Assembly (NCBI GenBank): GCA_947495685.1
Contig: CANLZY010000008.1
Span: 124,001-188,000 of the forward strand
From: an uncultured Tropicimonas sp.
GTDB lineage: Bacteria; Pseudomonadota; Alphaproteobacteria; Rhodobacterales; Rhodobacteraceae
DNA: 64,000 bases
Reading direction: 5' to 3'
The notes beneath the pieces were generated by a model, which worked only from the letters and a program-made list of their open reading frames with translations, did not search any database and was not told where the DNA came from. The translations under genes and the position numbers were made by a program. Shown one piece after another: positions 47,425-56,400 of this stretch (its first letter is position 1; every line of letters begins with the position of its first letter).

Positions 47425-47940
47425 TCATGCCTTGTTGGGGTCGGCGTCTGGTGTGGCTGCTGCCGGTTCGACCGGCGCTGGCTGGTCTGCGGCGGCCTTT
47501 GCGGCGGCTTCGGCTTCGAGCCGCGCGGTGGCCTTGGCGGCGGCGCTGTCACGGATTTTCTGCGCCGCTTCGGCGCGTTCTTCGGTCAGCTTCTGCGTTT
47601 CGGGGCCCCGGGTCGGCTTTGCGGATGTCGTGGAAGCCTCGTCGGCAACCTCGTCATCCTCGCCGAAAGGGTCGAAATCGTCAAAGTTTGTCGCCTTCTT
47701 CAGCGCGTCGACGCCCATCGCCTTCGGGTTGGTCATCGACTTGAGATCCTTGGCGACGTCCTTCACTCCAGCCTGGTCGGCGGCGTCCTCCATGGCGCGC
47801 GTGAAGTCCCGCGCCATGGCCCGCAAGCGTGCCGTGGCCTTGCCCAGTGTGCGAAACATCACAGGCAAGTCCTTCGGTCCCACCACGATCAGCGCAACAA
47901 CGCCGATCACCAGCAGTTCGCTCCATCCAAGGTCCAGCAT
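47425..47940 (-). CDS. tatB: Sec-independent protein translocase TatB
   Basis: A 171-residue protein with one N-terminal helix 'LGWSELLVIGVVALIVVGPK' including the TatB Glu and the 'GPKDLP' hinge, an amphipathic helix after it ('RTLGKATARLRAMARDF'), and a long Ala/Glu/Thr/Lys-rich tail. TatB works with TatC in signal-peptide recognition. The ATG at 47940 is fixed by the family N-terminus. Confidence 0.96.
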   Translation of the reverse strand: MLDLGWSELLVIGVVALIVVGPKDLPVMFRTLGKATARLRAMARDFTRAMEDAADQAGVKDVAKDLKSMTNPKAMGVDALKKATNFDDFDPFGEDDEVADEASTTSAKPTRGPETQKLTEERAEAAQKIRDSAAAKATARLEAEAAAKAAADQPAPVEPAAATPDADPNKA

Positions 47941-47987
47941 TACGTGTCACCCTCGGGTCCGGACGGCGGCCCCATCGGGGCCGGCTG

Positions 47988-48212
47988 TCAGACCTTGTCC
48001 TTGTCGGTCGTCTCTTCGGACGAGATATCCTGAACGATGTCCTCGGACTTGTCCTCGATCTCTTCCTTGCCTTCGGCCACGCCCTTCTTGAAGGCGGTGA
48101 TGCCCTTGCCGACCTCGCCCATCAGCGACGATACCTTGCCGCGCCCGAACAGCACGAGCACCACGACCGCGATCAGGATCAGGCCGGGAACGCCGATATT
48201 TCCGATACCCAT
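47988..48212 (-). CDS. tatA: Sec-independent protein translocase TatA
   Basis: A 74-residue protein with a short helix 'GVPGLILIAVVVLVLFGRGK', the 'FGRGK' hinge, an amphipathic helix ('LMGEVGKGITAFKKGV') and an acidic tail. TatA oligomers form the translocation pathway. It is the first gene of the tatABC-DUF815 operon; AAAGGGAGAGACAG precedes the ATG. Confidence 0.97.
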   Translation of the reverse strand: MGIGNIGVPGLILIAVVVLVLFGRGKVSSLMGEVGKGITAFKKGVAEGKEEIEDKSEDIVQDISSEETTDKDKV

Positions 48213-48557
48213 CTGTCTCTCCCTTTGCGGGTCCTGCCTGGTGGCGGCATCGAACCCGATGTTGATGAAGTCCGGACTTACTTAGGAGTTTAGAAGCGGA
48301 GTTCAAAGCCCCAAACAGCGTTGAGGCGCGAATTTTTCTTGCGGCAGGCCGTTCATGTTCGCAACGAAAATGCGTTGTTTTGGGTATGCGGGGGCGGATT
48401 GGCGGGAATCCGGGCGCCCTTTCGCCGGATCGACTCGCGGGGGCATGGGATGCGCTGCGCCCGCAGGGCGCCCGGCCCAACGGGAGACCTTGCATCCTTG
48501 ATGCCGGGTCGACGGGCGGGAGGCCCCCGATGGCTGATTGTCTGAACGTGATGGATG
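48213..48557. other. 345 bp between tatA and the ABC ATPase gene
   Basis: Both flanking genes are on the - strand. It holds the tatA promoter (not defined) and a minus-strand copy of the dispersed element at 48457-48524. No gene supported. Confidence 0.6.
48457..48524 (-). repeat. dispersed element, copy 4 (minus strand)
   Basis: Read on the minus strand: CTCCCGCCCGTCG (from 48522), GCATC/GATGC inner palindrome, CTCCCGTTGGGC (to about 48475), then hairpin GCGCCC-tgc-GGGCGC (48471-48457). It follows the ABC ATPase stop (48558) by about 34 bases, same orientation. Confidence 0.72.
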
Positions 48558-49634
48558 TCAGGCTGGAAAGACGAAGCATCGGTCGCGGCGGAGCGTCAGC
48601 CACAGGGCAGTGCCCGGCTTGGGCAGAAACACCGCCGGGACTGTGGCGCGCAGTTCAGTGCCATCGTGGTCCATCACGAATTCGACCAGGCTTTCCCGCC
48701 CCATGAAGCGCGCACGTTTCACCACGCCGCGTGCGGCGGTGCCGTCCGTGGGGGTCGGTTTCGGGCCATGTCCTTGTCGGTCAAAGTCGATTCGCAGGTG
48801 TTGGGGCCGGATGACGATCTCGACCGGGGCGCCATCGGCGTGGCCCGGCGTCAGAAACTGGCCAAACGGGGTCTCGGTCAGCGCCCCGTGAGAGGTTCCG
48901 CGCACGATATTGATGTCGCTGAAGAAACCGGCTGCGGCGCGGTCGCGCGGGTTGTTGTAGATCGAATAGGGCGCGCCCTGCTGGACGATCCGCCCATCCC
49001 GCATCAGGGCAATCTCGTCGGCCATGCGCATGGCTTCGTCCGGCTCGTGGGTGACCAGAAGAACGGCGGTGTTCTCCTCCTTCAGCAGGCCAAGGGTGCG
49101 GTCGCGGATATCGTCCCGCAACCGGTTGTCGAGGCCGGAAAACGGCTCGTCCATCAGCATGATCGCCGGGCGCGGAGCCAACGCGCGGACAAGCGCGACC
49201 CGCTGCTGTTCGCCGCCGGACAACTGGTGTGGGTAGACGTCGACGAAACCGCCCAGGTCAACCCGGTCGAGCAGGTCGAGCACGCGCGACCGGTTGGCCC
49301 GCATGCCGCCATCCAGCCCGAAGGCGACGTTCTCGCCAACGTTCAGGTGGGGGAACAGGGCAAAATCCTGAAACATCAGGCCAATGCCGCGGCGCTCGGG
49401 GGGCATGTACTGGCTGTCATCCGAGACGATGACCCCATCCACCAGAATCCGACCGGTCGTCTGTCGATCCACCCCGGCGACGATCCGCAAGGTGGTGGAC
49501 TTGCCGCAGCCGGACGGGCCGAGCAGGCAGGTCACCTGGCCCGGCGCAACCTGAAGCGACACGCCGGCCACCACGTCGCGCCCGTCGAAATGTCGGGTGA
49601 TCGAGTCGATTTCCAGTCGGGGCGAGATCGGCAC
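48558..49634 (-). CDS. ABC transporter ATP-binding protein (FbpC/PotA-like)
   Basis: GTG 49634 is chosen: AGGA lies six bases upstream (CCAGGACCGCCC) and the protein starts 'PISPRLEIDSITRHFDG'. 358 residues. Walker A 'LLGPSGCGKSTTLR', signature 'LSGGEQQRVALVRALA', Walker B 'AIMLMDEPFSGLD' and H-loop 'LLVTHEPDEA' are all intact, followed by a C-terminal TOBE-type domain after about 245. The layout fits importers of the iron/spermidine/molybdate type. No permease or binding-protein gene is adjacent, so the partner is elsewhere. Confidence 0.92.
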   Translation of the reverse strand: MPISPRLEIDSITRHFDGRDVVAGVSLQVAPGQVTCLLGPSGCGKSTTLRIVAGVDRQTTGRILVDGVIVSDDSQYMPPERRGIGLMFQDFALFPHLNVGENVAFGLDGGMRANRSRVLDLLDRVDLGGFVDVYPHQLSGGEQQRVALVRALAPRPAIMLMDEPFSGLDNRLRDDIRDRTLGLLKEENTAVLLVTHEPDEAMRMADEIALMRDGRIVQQGAPYSIYNNPRDRAAAGFFSDINIVRGTSHGALTETPFGQFLTPGHADGAPVEIVIRPQHLRIDFDRQGHGPKPTPTDGTAARGVVKRARFMGRESLVEFVMDHDGTELRATVPAVFLPKPGTALWLTLRRDRCFVFPA

Positions 49635-49978
49635 GGGCGGTCCTGGTGAATTGGCGATGGTTTCCGTCGGGTTTGGGCAGGCGTAACAGCGCCGGTGCAG
49701 GGGGGCAAGGGGCAGGGCGCTGCGCCAACCGACCGGGGTGCAGGTTCCGGGAAATCGCGTCAGGTTGGGGAGAAGGATCCAAGGAAGCGGTGCAAGGGGG
49801 GCTCCCGCCCCCGGTGCGGCGCGGGCAAGCCGCTTGACCGGGGTTGGGCGTGGCGCCCGCCAATGGCGGGCGCCGCTGGTTGCGGGCGGCGGCGCGCTGT
49901 GGCCGCAGGGCTTGCGGTGCATCTGGTCTTCGGGCCTGCCTGCCCGTAGGTTGCCGGGCAGGCAGCGGAAGGCGACCC
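49635..49978. other. 344 bp divergent region with a repeat copy
   Basis: Lies between two ABC-transporter genes read in opposite directions. It contains dispersed element copy 5 (49797-49874). Promoters not resolved. Confidence 0.5.
49797..49874 (+). repeat. dispersed element, copy 5 (more diverged)
   Basis: GGGGCTCCCGCCCCCGG (from 49797), a diverged middle with GCGGCGCGGGCAAGCCGC, then GGGGTTGGGCGT (to 49851) and hairpin GGCGCCCGCC-aat-GGCGGGCGCC (49852-49874). The only copy that lies upstream of, not downstream of, the next same-strand gene. Confidence 0.6.
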
Positions 49979-51796
49979 ATGGCAGACCCGATCGAGCACA
50001 GCGAACGACAGCGCGGGATGAAGGTTCTGCGCGACGTTGGCCCCTATCTGTGGCCGGACGGGGAGCCGGAAGTGAAGGTGCGGGTCGTACTGGCGCTGCT
50101 GGTGCTGGTGCTGGCCAAGCTGGTCGCCGTGACGACGCCGTTCTTCTACAAGCAGGCGGTGGATGCGCTTGCCGGTGATGCGCCCGACGGAGCGACCTTG
50201 CTGGCGCTTGGCGCGATCGGGCTGACGGTGGCCTACGGGATGGCCCGGCTGCTGAACATCGCCCTGCAACAGCTGCGTGATGTCATCTTTGCCAGTGTCA
50301 GCCAGGGGGCGTTGCGCAAACTCGCATTGCGGACCTTTCGGCACATCCACGCCCTGTCCCTGCACTATCACCTGAGCCGCAAGACCGGTGCGCTGAGCCG
50401 GATCATGGAACGCGGTGTGAAGGGGGTGTCCTTCCTGCTGCGGTTCCTGCTGTTTTCCATCGGGCCGCTTCTGCTGGAACTGCTGCTGGTCGGGGCAATC
50501 CTGGTGACCGTGTTCGACTGGCGATTCCTGATCGTCCTGGTGGTGACCATTGCGCTCTACGTCTGGTTCACCTTTGCCATCACCGAATGGCGGGTGCGGA
50601 TTCGACGGCAGATGAACGAGCAGGACAACGAGGCCAACCAGCGGGCCATCGACAGCCTGCTGAATTTCGAAACGGTGAAGTATTTCGGGGCCGACTCTCG
50701 CGAAGCGGATCGGTACGATCAGGCGATGGAAGGCTACGAGAGCGCGGCGCTCAAGACGGCCTATTCGCTGGCGGTCATCAACCTGGGTCAGGGCGTGATC
50801 ATCAACGCCGGTCTGGTTGCGGTCATGGTGATGGCGGCACAGGGCGTGACGTCTGGTGAATTTACCGTTGGCGATTTCGTCATGGTGAACGCCTACATGA
50901 TGCAGATCATCATGCCGCTGAACTTCCTCGGCACGGTCTATCGCGAGATCCGCCAGAGCCTCGTCGACATGGGCGAGATGTTCGACCTTCTGGAGCAACC
51001 TGCCGAAGTGGTCGACAAGCCGGATGCGACGCCCCTGGTGGTGACCGGCGGCGAAGTGGTCTTTGACGATGTGCAATTCTCCTATGATCCGGAACGGCCA
51101 ATCCTGAAGGGCGTGTCGATCAGCATTCCGGCCGGTCACAGCCTTGCCATCGTCGGCCCGACCGGCTCGGGCAAGTCGACCATCGGGCGGTTGTTGTTCC
51201 GGTTCTACGATGTCGATGGCGGGGCGCTGCGGATCGACGGTCAGGACGTGCGCGATGTAACCCAGAACTCGCTGCACTGCGCGATCGGGGTGGTGCCGCA
51301 GGACACGGTGCTGTTCAACGACTCGATCTATTACAACATCGCCTACGGGCGGGCCGATGCCACCCGTGCCGAGGTCGAGCAGGCGGCCAGGGCGGCCGAG
51401 ATCCATGACTTCGTGATGACGTTGCCCAGAGGCTATGACACCCAGGTGGGGGAACGTGGGCTGAAACTGTCGGGGGGCGAAAAGCAGCGGGTCGGCATTG
51501 CCCGCACGATCCTGAAGAACCCGCCGATCCTGCTTCTGGACGAGGCGACCAGCGCGCTGGACACCCACACCGAACAGGACATTCAAGCCAGCCTCGCCGC
51601 AATGGGCCGCGGGCGCACGGTGATCATGATCGCGCACCGGTTGTCGACGGTGGTCGAGGCGGACCAGATCGTGGTGCTCGATGGGGGCGTCGTGGTGGAA
51701 CGCGGCAGCCATGTGGACCTGATTGCCCAACAAGGGCGCTATGCTGCCATGTGGGCGACGCAACGGGCCGAGGACGAAGGGGCCGACGCGGCCTGA
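49979..51796 (+). CDS. Atm1/HMT1-type ABC exporter (fused permease and ATPase)
   Basis: ATG 49979 after GCGGAAGG gives 605 residues. An N-terminal six-helix ABC membrane domain contains 'FNFETVKYFGAD'-type 'LLNFETVKYFGADSREADRY', the hallmark of the Atm1/heavy-metal subfamily, which binds glutathione conjugates. The ATPase domain has Walker A 'VGPTGSGKSTIGRLLF', signature 'LSGGEKQRVGIARTIL' and Walker B 'ILLLDEATSALD'. Works as a homodimer, probably exporting glutathione-linked metal or Fe-S precursors. Single gene. Confidence 0.95.
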   Translation: MADPIEHSERQRGMKVLRDVGPYLWPDGEPEVKVRVVLALLVLVLAKLVAVTTPFFYKQAVDALAGDAPDGATLLALGAIGLTVAYGMARLLNIALQQLRDVIFASVSQGALRKLALRTFRHIHALSLHYHLSRKTGALSRIMERGVKGVSFLLRFLLFSIGPLLLELLLVGAILVTVFDWRFLIVLVVTIALYVWFTFAITEWRVRIRRQMNEQDNEANQRAIDSLLNFETVKYFGADSREADRYDQAMEGYESAALKTAYSLAVINLGQGVIINAGLVAVMVMAAQGVTSGEFTVGDFVMVNAYMMQIIMPLNFLGTVYREIRQSLVDMGEMFDLLEQPAEVVDKPDATPLVVTGGEVVFDDVQFSYDPERPILKGVSISIPAGHSLAIVGPTGSGKSTIGRLLFRFYDVDGGALRIDGQDVRDVTQNSLHCAIGVVPQDTVLFNDSIYYNIAYGRADATRAEVEQAARAAEIHDFVMTLPRGYDTQVGERGLKLSGGEKQRVGIARTILKNPPILLLDEATSALDTHTEQDIQASLAAMGRGRTVIMIAHRLSTVVEADQIVVLDGGVVVERGSHVDLIAQQGRYAAMWATQRAEDEGADAA

Positions 51797-52021
51797 TCGG
51801 GGCCTGTCCGCCAACGGACCCTGAGGGCGGAGGAAGGACCTGTCGACGGCGATCCCACAGTTTTTGGCCTAGGGGCAAGCCATTCCAAAACAGGTGGTTG
51901 TGTGCTAGAATAAGGGCGTACAGGAACAGGCCCGCGACTCGCGGCCTGTCGGACGCGCATTGATGTCACTTTGGGTGGAGCCGGTATCTGCGGTTGCCCC
52001 AAGACAGAGGTGAGCGGAACC

Positions 52022-53218
52022 ATGACCACATATACAATGACAGCGTATCATGAATTTGTCGGCGACCCTTACATGGTTGGCGCAGATGAGCCGAGCCTCG
52101 AAATGGTCAAGCTCAAGCTCAGGGTGGCTGGTGACGACACGGACTTCAGTTACAAGGTCTCGGACTGGCTGCCCGACAGCCGCCATGGCGTCGATCTGAC
52201 CAAGACCAAGATGATGCAGTTGATGGCGGGGAGCGACGACTTGCTGGGCGCTGGCGAGCGCACCTGGGTGGTGCAGGTTGGCTGGGGCGCCGAGCTGAAC
52301 ACCGCCCCCTTTACCGAGGGAAATTACCCCGCCCGGATCACCGCTGAATGGGGCTCCATCCCGGATGCCGACGCGATGACGGTGTTTCTGGCGATAGGTG
52401 GCTCCACGGACGTTGGCACCTATTACATCCCGATCGGTGGCGACATGCCGTTGCAAGTGCAAAGCCATGCCCAGCAGACCATCGTCCAGATGCTGATGGA
52501 GGATGGCGACCAGCAGGCCGTTGGCGCGGGGCCGTTCGGGCCGGGCGAAATGTTCAGGTACACCGAGTTTGCAACCACAACTGGCCAGGCGCGGGACATG
52601 CTGCGCGGCGGGGACGGGGATGATGAGTTCGGCGGGGGCGATGGCAATGATCGTCTTTGGGGCTTTGGTGGCGACGACCGCATGTACGGCGGCAAGGGCG
52701 ACGACAAGATGTACGGCGGCAAGGGCGACGACGACATGGATGGCGGCAAGGGCCGCGACTTCATCAAGGGTGAAAAGGGTGCTGACACGCTGCTGGGTGG
52801 CGGTGGCGACGACGAGCTTCGCGGCGGCGGCGGTGCTGACACCCTGGACGGTGGCAAGCAACGCGACATCCTGTTCGGTGGCGCGCAGGATGACATCCTG
52901 CTGGGCGGCAAGGGCAAGGACATGCTTGTCGGTGACGACGGTGCGGACATCCTGGACGGCGGTCGCGGCGACGATGACATGGAGGGGGGAAACGGCGCGG
53001 ACGAGTTCCGGTTCCACGATCGCGATGGCGGCGATGTGATCATGGATTTCGAGTTGGGCGTCGACCGACTGGTCTTTGACGCGGCATTGCAAGGCACCCT
53101 GTCGGTCGAGTCGGACGAGTTCATGACCACGGTGATCTATGGCACCGGCGGAATGAACGAGGTCACGATGTTCAACTTCGAAGCGACGCTGGCGGAACTG
53201 AACGTCGTCTTTGTCTGA
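52022..53218 (+). CDS. RTX-type calcium-binding protein, second in window
   Basis: ATG 52022 follows GAGGTGAGCGG; 398 residues. No Sec signal. The N-terminal 190 residues are unassigned, start 'MTTYTMTAYHEFVGDPYM' and are acidic. Residues about 196-330 are tandem RTX nonapeptides, including an exactly repeated 'MYGGKGDDKMYGGKGDD' region. The last 70 residues, with 'DVIMDFELGVDRLVFD', match the C-terminal cap seen in serralysin-like and type I-secreted proteins. No catalytic motif. TAGAAT at 51906-51911 may be a -10 element. Confidence 0.88.
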   Translation: MTTYTMTAYHEFVGDPYMVGADEPSLEMVKLKLRVAGDDTDFSYKVSDWLPDSRHGVDLTKTKMMQLMAGSDDLLGAGERTWVVQVGWGAELNTAPFTEGNYPARITAEWGSIPDADAMTVFLAIGGSTDVGTYYIPIGGDMPLQVQSHAQQTIVQMLMEDGDQQAVGAGPFGPGEMFRYTEFATTTGQARDMLRGGDGDDEFGGGDGNDRLWGFGGDDRMYGGKGDDKMYGGKGDDDMDGGKGRDFIKGEKGADTLLGGGGDDELRGGGGADTLDGGKQRDILFGGAQDDILLGGKGKDMLVGDDGADILDGGRGDDDMEGGNGADEFRFHDRDGGDVIMDFELGVDRLVFDAALQGTLSVESDEFMTTVIYGTGGMNEVTMFNFEATLAELNVVFV

Positions 53219-53310
53219 TCCGATCGCTCGCGCAGCCGTGCCCCGCGCGCGTGCCAGCCGCGATGCGGTTGGATCAGTAGGGGGACAGGGTGCGGCGAGA
53301 GGGGGGAGCT

Positions 53311-53358
53311 TTCGCCACATTCAGCGGTTTCCCCGGGAACCGCCTTCCCCGTGGCGAA
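53311..53358. other. nested inverted repeat between convergent genes
   Basis: TTCGCCAC (53311-53318) pairs with GTGGCGAA (53351-53358); inside, GCGGTT (53324-53329) pairs with AACCGC (53338-53343). It immediately precedes the terminator-like stem at 53365. Confidence 0.5.
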
Positions 53359-53364
53359 GGAGGC

Positions 53365-53384
53365 GGGGCGGCGCGAGCCGCCCC
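53365..53384. terminator. perfect GC stem between RTX gene and RND operon
   Basis: GGGGCGGC-gcga-GCCGCCCC, 8-bp stem with a GNRA-type loop. It lies between the convergent RTX gene (+, ends 53218) and RND permease gene (-, ends 53439), so probably serves both. Confidence 0.55.
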
Positions 53385-53438
53385 GTCGATTCTCTGGTCC
53401 AATCCCGGTGATCTTTCTAACGTCCGCAGCCGCGCGGC

Positions 53439-56400
53439 CTATTCGGCAGCCCGCATTGGTGTTGGTGGGGGCTGATCCTCGGACGGTTGGTCGCCGGACG
53501 GGCTTGCAGCCTCCGAAGGCAGGGGCTTGGGGCTGGGATCCATCGTTTCGGCGGGAGCGGCTTCTGCGGTCTGAGGTTCGTCAGGCAGCCAGATCAGCTC
53601 CGGAGACCTGACGCGGCGGGCGGCGCGGGTCAGGGCGACGTCCTGAGCGATGCGGCTCTGTCTGCCCAGGCTGATGGCGCCCAGACCGCGCAGGCTGCGA
53701 TAGGCGCCGTCCCAGAACCAGACGCGCAGGGCCAGCATCGATGGCGTGAAGACCAGCGTCAGCACGGTTGCGATCCCCAGCCCGAACACCACCGCCGTCG
53801 CCAGCTGTTTCCACCACAGCGCCGTCGGGCTGTCGAGCGAGTAGCCGCCATTGAAGAAGTCGAGACTGATGCCCAGCATCATCGGCGCCAGCCCCGCCAT
53901 CGTGGTGACCGTGGTCAGCAACACGGGCCGCAGCCGCTGTTCGGCGGTGCGGATGATCGCCTCGATCTTGGGCATGTACTTGCTGAACTCCTGGTAGGTG
54001 TCGATCAGCACGATGTTGTTGTTCACCACGATCCCGGCCAGCGCCACGATGCCCGTCCCGGTCATGATGATCGAGAACGGCTGCTGCATCACCATCATCC
54101 CGATCAGCACACCCGCCGTCGACATCACCACCGCCAGCAGGACCAGGGTGGCGTTGTAGAAGCTGTTGAACTGGGTCAGCAGAATGATGAACATCAGCCC
54201 GAGTGCCCCGGCAAAGGCGCTCTGCAAGAAGGCCTGGCTTTCTTCCTGGTCTTCCTGGTCGCCGGTCCATTGCCATTTGACATCGTCGGCGAAGGGACGT
54301 TCGTCTTCCACCCACTGCGTCAGCGCGCCGATCCGTTCGCTGGGGGTCACAGCCACGACCGAGAGGTTGTCCCGGGCGATCCGCTCGACCATCGCCGGGG
54401 AGTCCTTGGCCGCCGAGGCCGAGACCATGTCCACGGTTTCGCCGTCGCCATCGACCAGCCTCACAAGGTTGGGGGCAACGTCTGCCTTCAGGTCGTAATA
54501 CCGGGTGGAATCGACCCGGTCGATCCGGGCCAGCTTGGGCACCGGTTGCCAGGTGACGAAGTTCGACAGCGGCACCAGCCCGTCCAGCGTACGCAACTTG
54601 AGCGACTCCAGCGTCGACAACAGCCGGTCCTGCTCGGGCAGGCGCACGCGGATGTCGATTTCCTCGTCGGAACTGTCCACCCGCATCGTGTCCAGCAGGA
54701 TGCCTCGGGTGACCAGCTGCACCATCGCCCCGACGGTCGCCACGTCGGCGCCATAGCGGCCGGCCTTTTCGACATCCACGTCGATCTGCCAGTCGATGCC
54801 GGGCAGGGGGAGCGTGTCTTCGATGTCGATCAACCCGGGAGTTTGCTCGAACTTCGCGCGGGCGGCGGCGATGCCGGCCTGCAGGCTCTGCCAGCTGTCA
54901 CCGGTCAGCCGCAGATGCACCGGCTTGCCGGAGCCGGGCCCCATCGACATGTTCAGCAGCTCGACATAGATCCCCGGGATCTTTGCCAGTTCGGTGTGCA
55001 GGCGCTCCATCACCAGGTCGCCATCCAGTTCGGGCTGGTCGGTGCGGTCCTCCCAGCGGATCATCTCGATCTGGATCTGGCCGATGGTGTCGCGCGGGTT
55101 GGAAGCGCCGCCGGTGTTGGCGTTCAGCCCGCCTTCGCCCGCAAAGGCAAAGGCACTGTCGACGCCCGGATCGGCCAGTACGACCTGCTCCACCTGCCGC
55201 ACCAAGGCGTCCTTTTCGGCGATCGACAGGTTGCCGCGCGCGCGAACATAGACGATCGCCTGTTCCGGTTCGGAGTTGACGAAAAACTCCACCCCGTAGT
55301 TGTTCTCGCCATAGAGCTTGAAGGTGGTCATGACGAAAAAGCCCACCAGACCGATGGTGACCAGCGGCATGATCGGGTTGCCGGCGATCAGGCGGATGAC
55401 CTGGCCGAACGGCGTGCGCCGGTACCCGGACCGGATCCGCTTGCGCCGCCAGGTTGGCTTGGCGGCGTCCACGGTGATCGAGGTCAGGAACGCGCCGGCA
55501 AACAGGATCAGCGCGCCGAGGATGCGCCCGGCCAGCGTTCCGGCGTCGGCGGGCAGGATGTAGGCCGGGTTCAGAACCTGCATGGCGCCAACAAAGATCA
55601 GGTACATCGACGGTGGCACGAGGATTGCCTTGATCAGCCAGGGCCAGGGCCGGATGGCTTCGGCGATATGATGGAACGTGCGGGCCAGACGCCCGGAAAC
55701 ACCGCCCATGACTGGCAGGAACACCAGTGCCACGATCAGCGAAGCCGAGAGCACGAAGATCAGCGTCACCGGCAACATGCCCATGAACTGACCTGGCACG
55801 CCCGGCCAGAACAGCATCGGCAGAAAGGCGCAGAGCGTCGTCGCGGTCGAACTGACGATGGGCCAGAACATCCGCTTGGCGGCCTCGACATAGGCATGCA
55901 TCGGGCCGGTGCCGGCCTGGATGCGTTTGTCAGCGTATTCGACCACCACGATGGCCCCGTCCACCAACATGCCCACCGACAGGATCAGGCCGAACATCAC
56001 GATGTTCGAGATCGTCACGCCCATCAGCGCCAGAAAGCCGAAGCACAGCAGGAAGGAGGTCGGAATCGCGAAGCCCACCAACAGCGACGGGCGGGTGCCG
56101 AGCGTGGCCAGGATCACGATCATAACCAGCCCGATGGCGGTCAGCACCGACCCTTCGAGCTGGCGCACCATCGATTCCACCTGGACGGACTGGTCATTGG
56201 AGGCGCCCACGACAATCGCCTGCTGCAATTCGGGCGGCCACTTGGCGCGTTCCTCTTCCACGGTGGCCCGCACCAGCGCGGCGGTATCGATGATGTTGTA
56301 ACCCCGGCGCTTGACCACCTGCAGCGCGACGGTCTTGTCGCCGTTGAACCGTGCCGTACCGGTGCGGTCCTCGAAGGTCAGCGAGATCGTCGTCAGGTCG

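Noticed and set aside
52609-53010. Tandem repeat that could be mistaken for a CRISPR or satellite array
   Set aside because: Repeats are 27-base multiples in frame with RTX nonapeptides, with no unique spacers; it is coding sequence.
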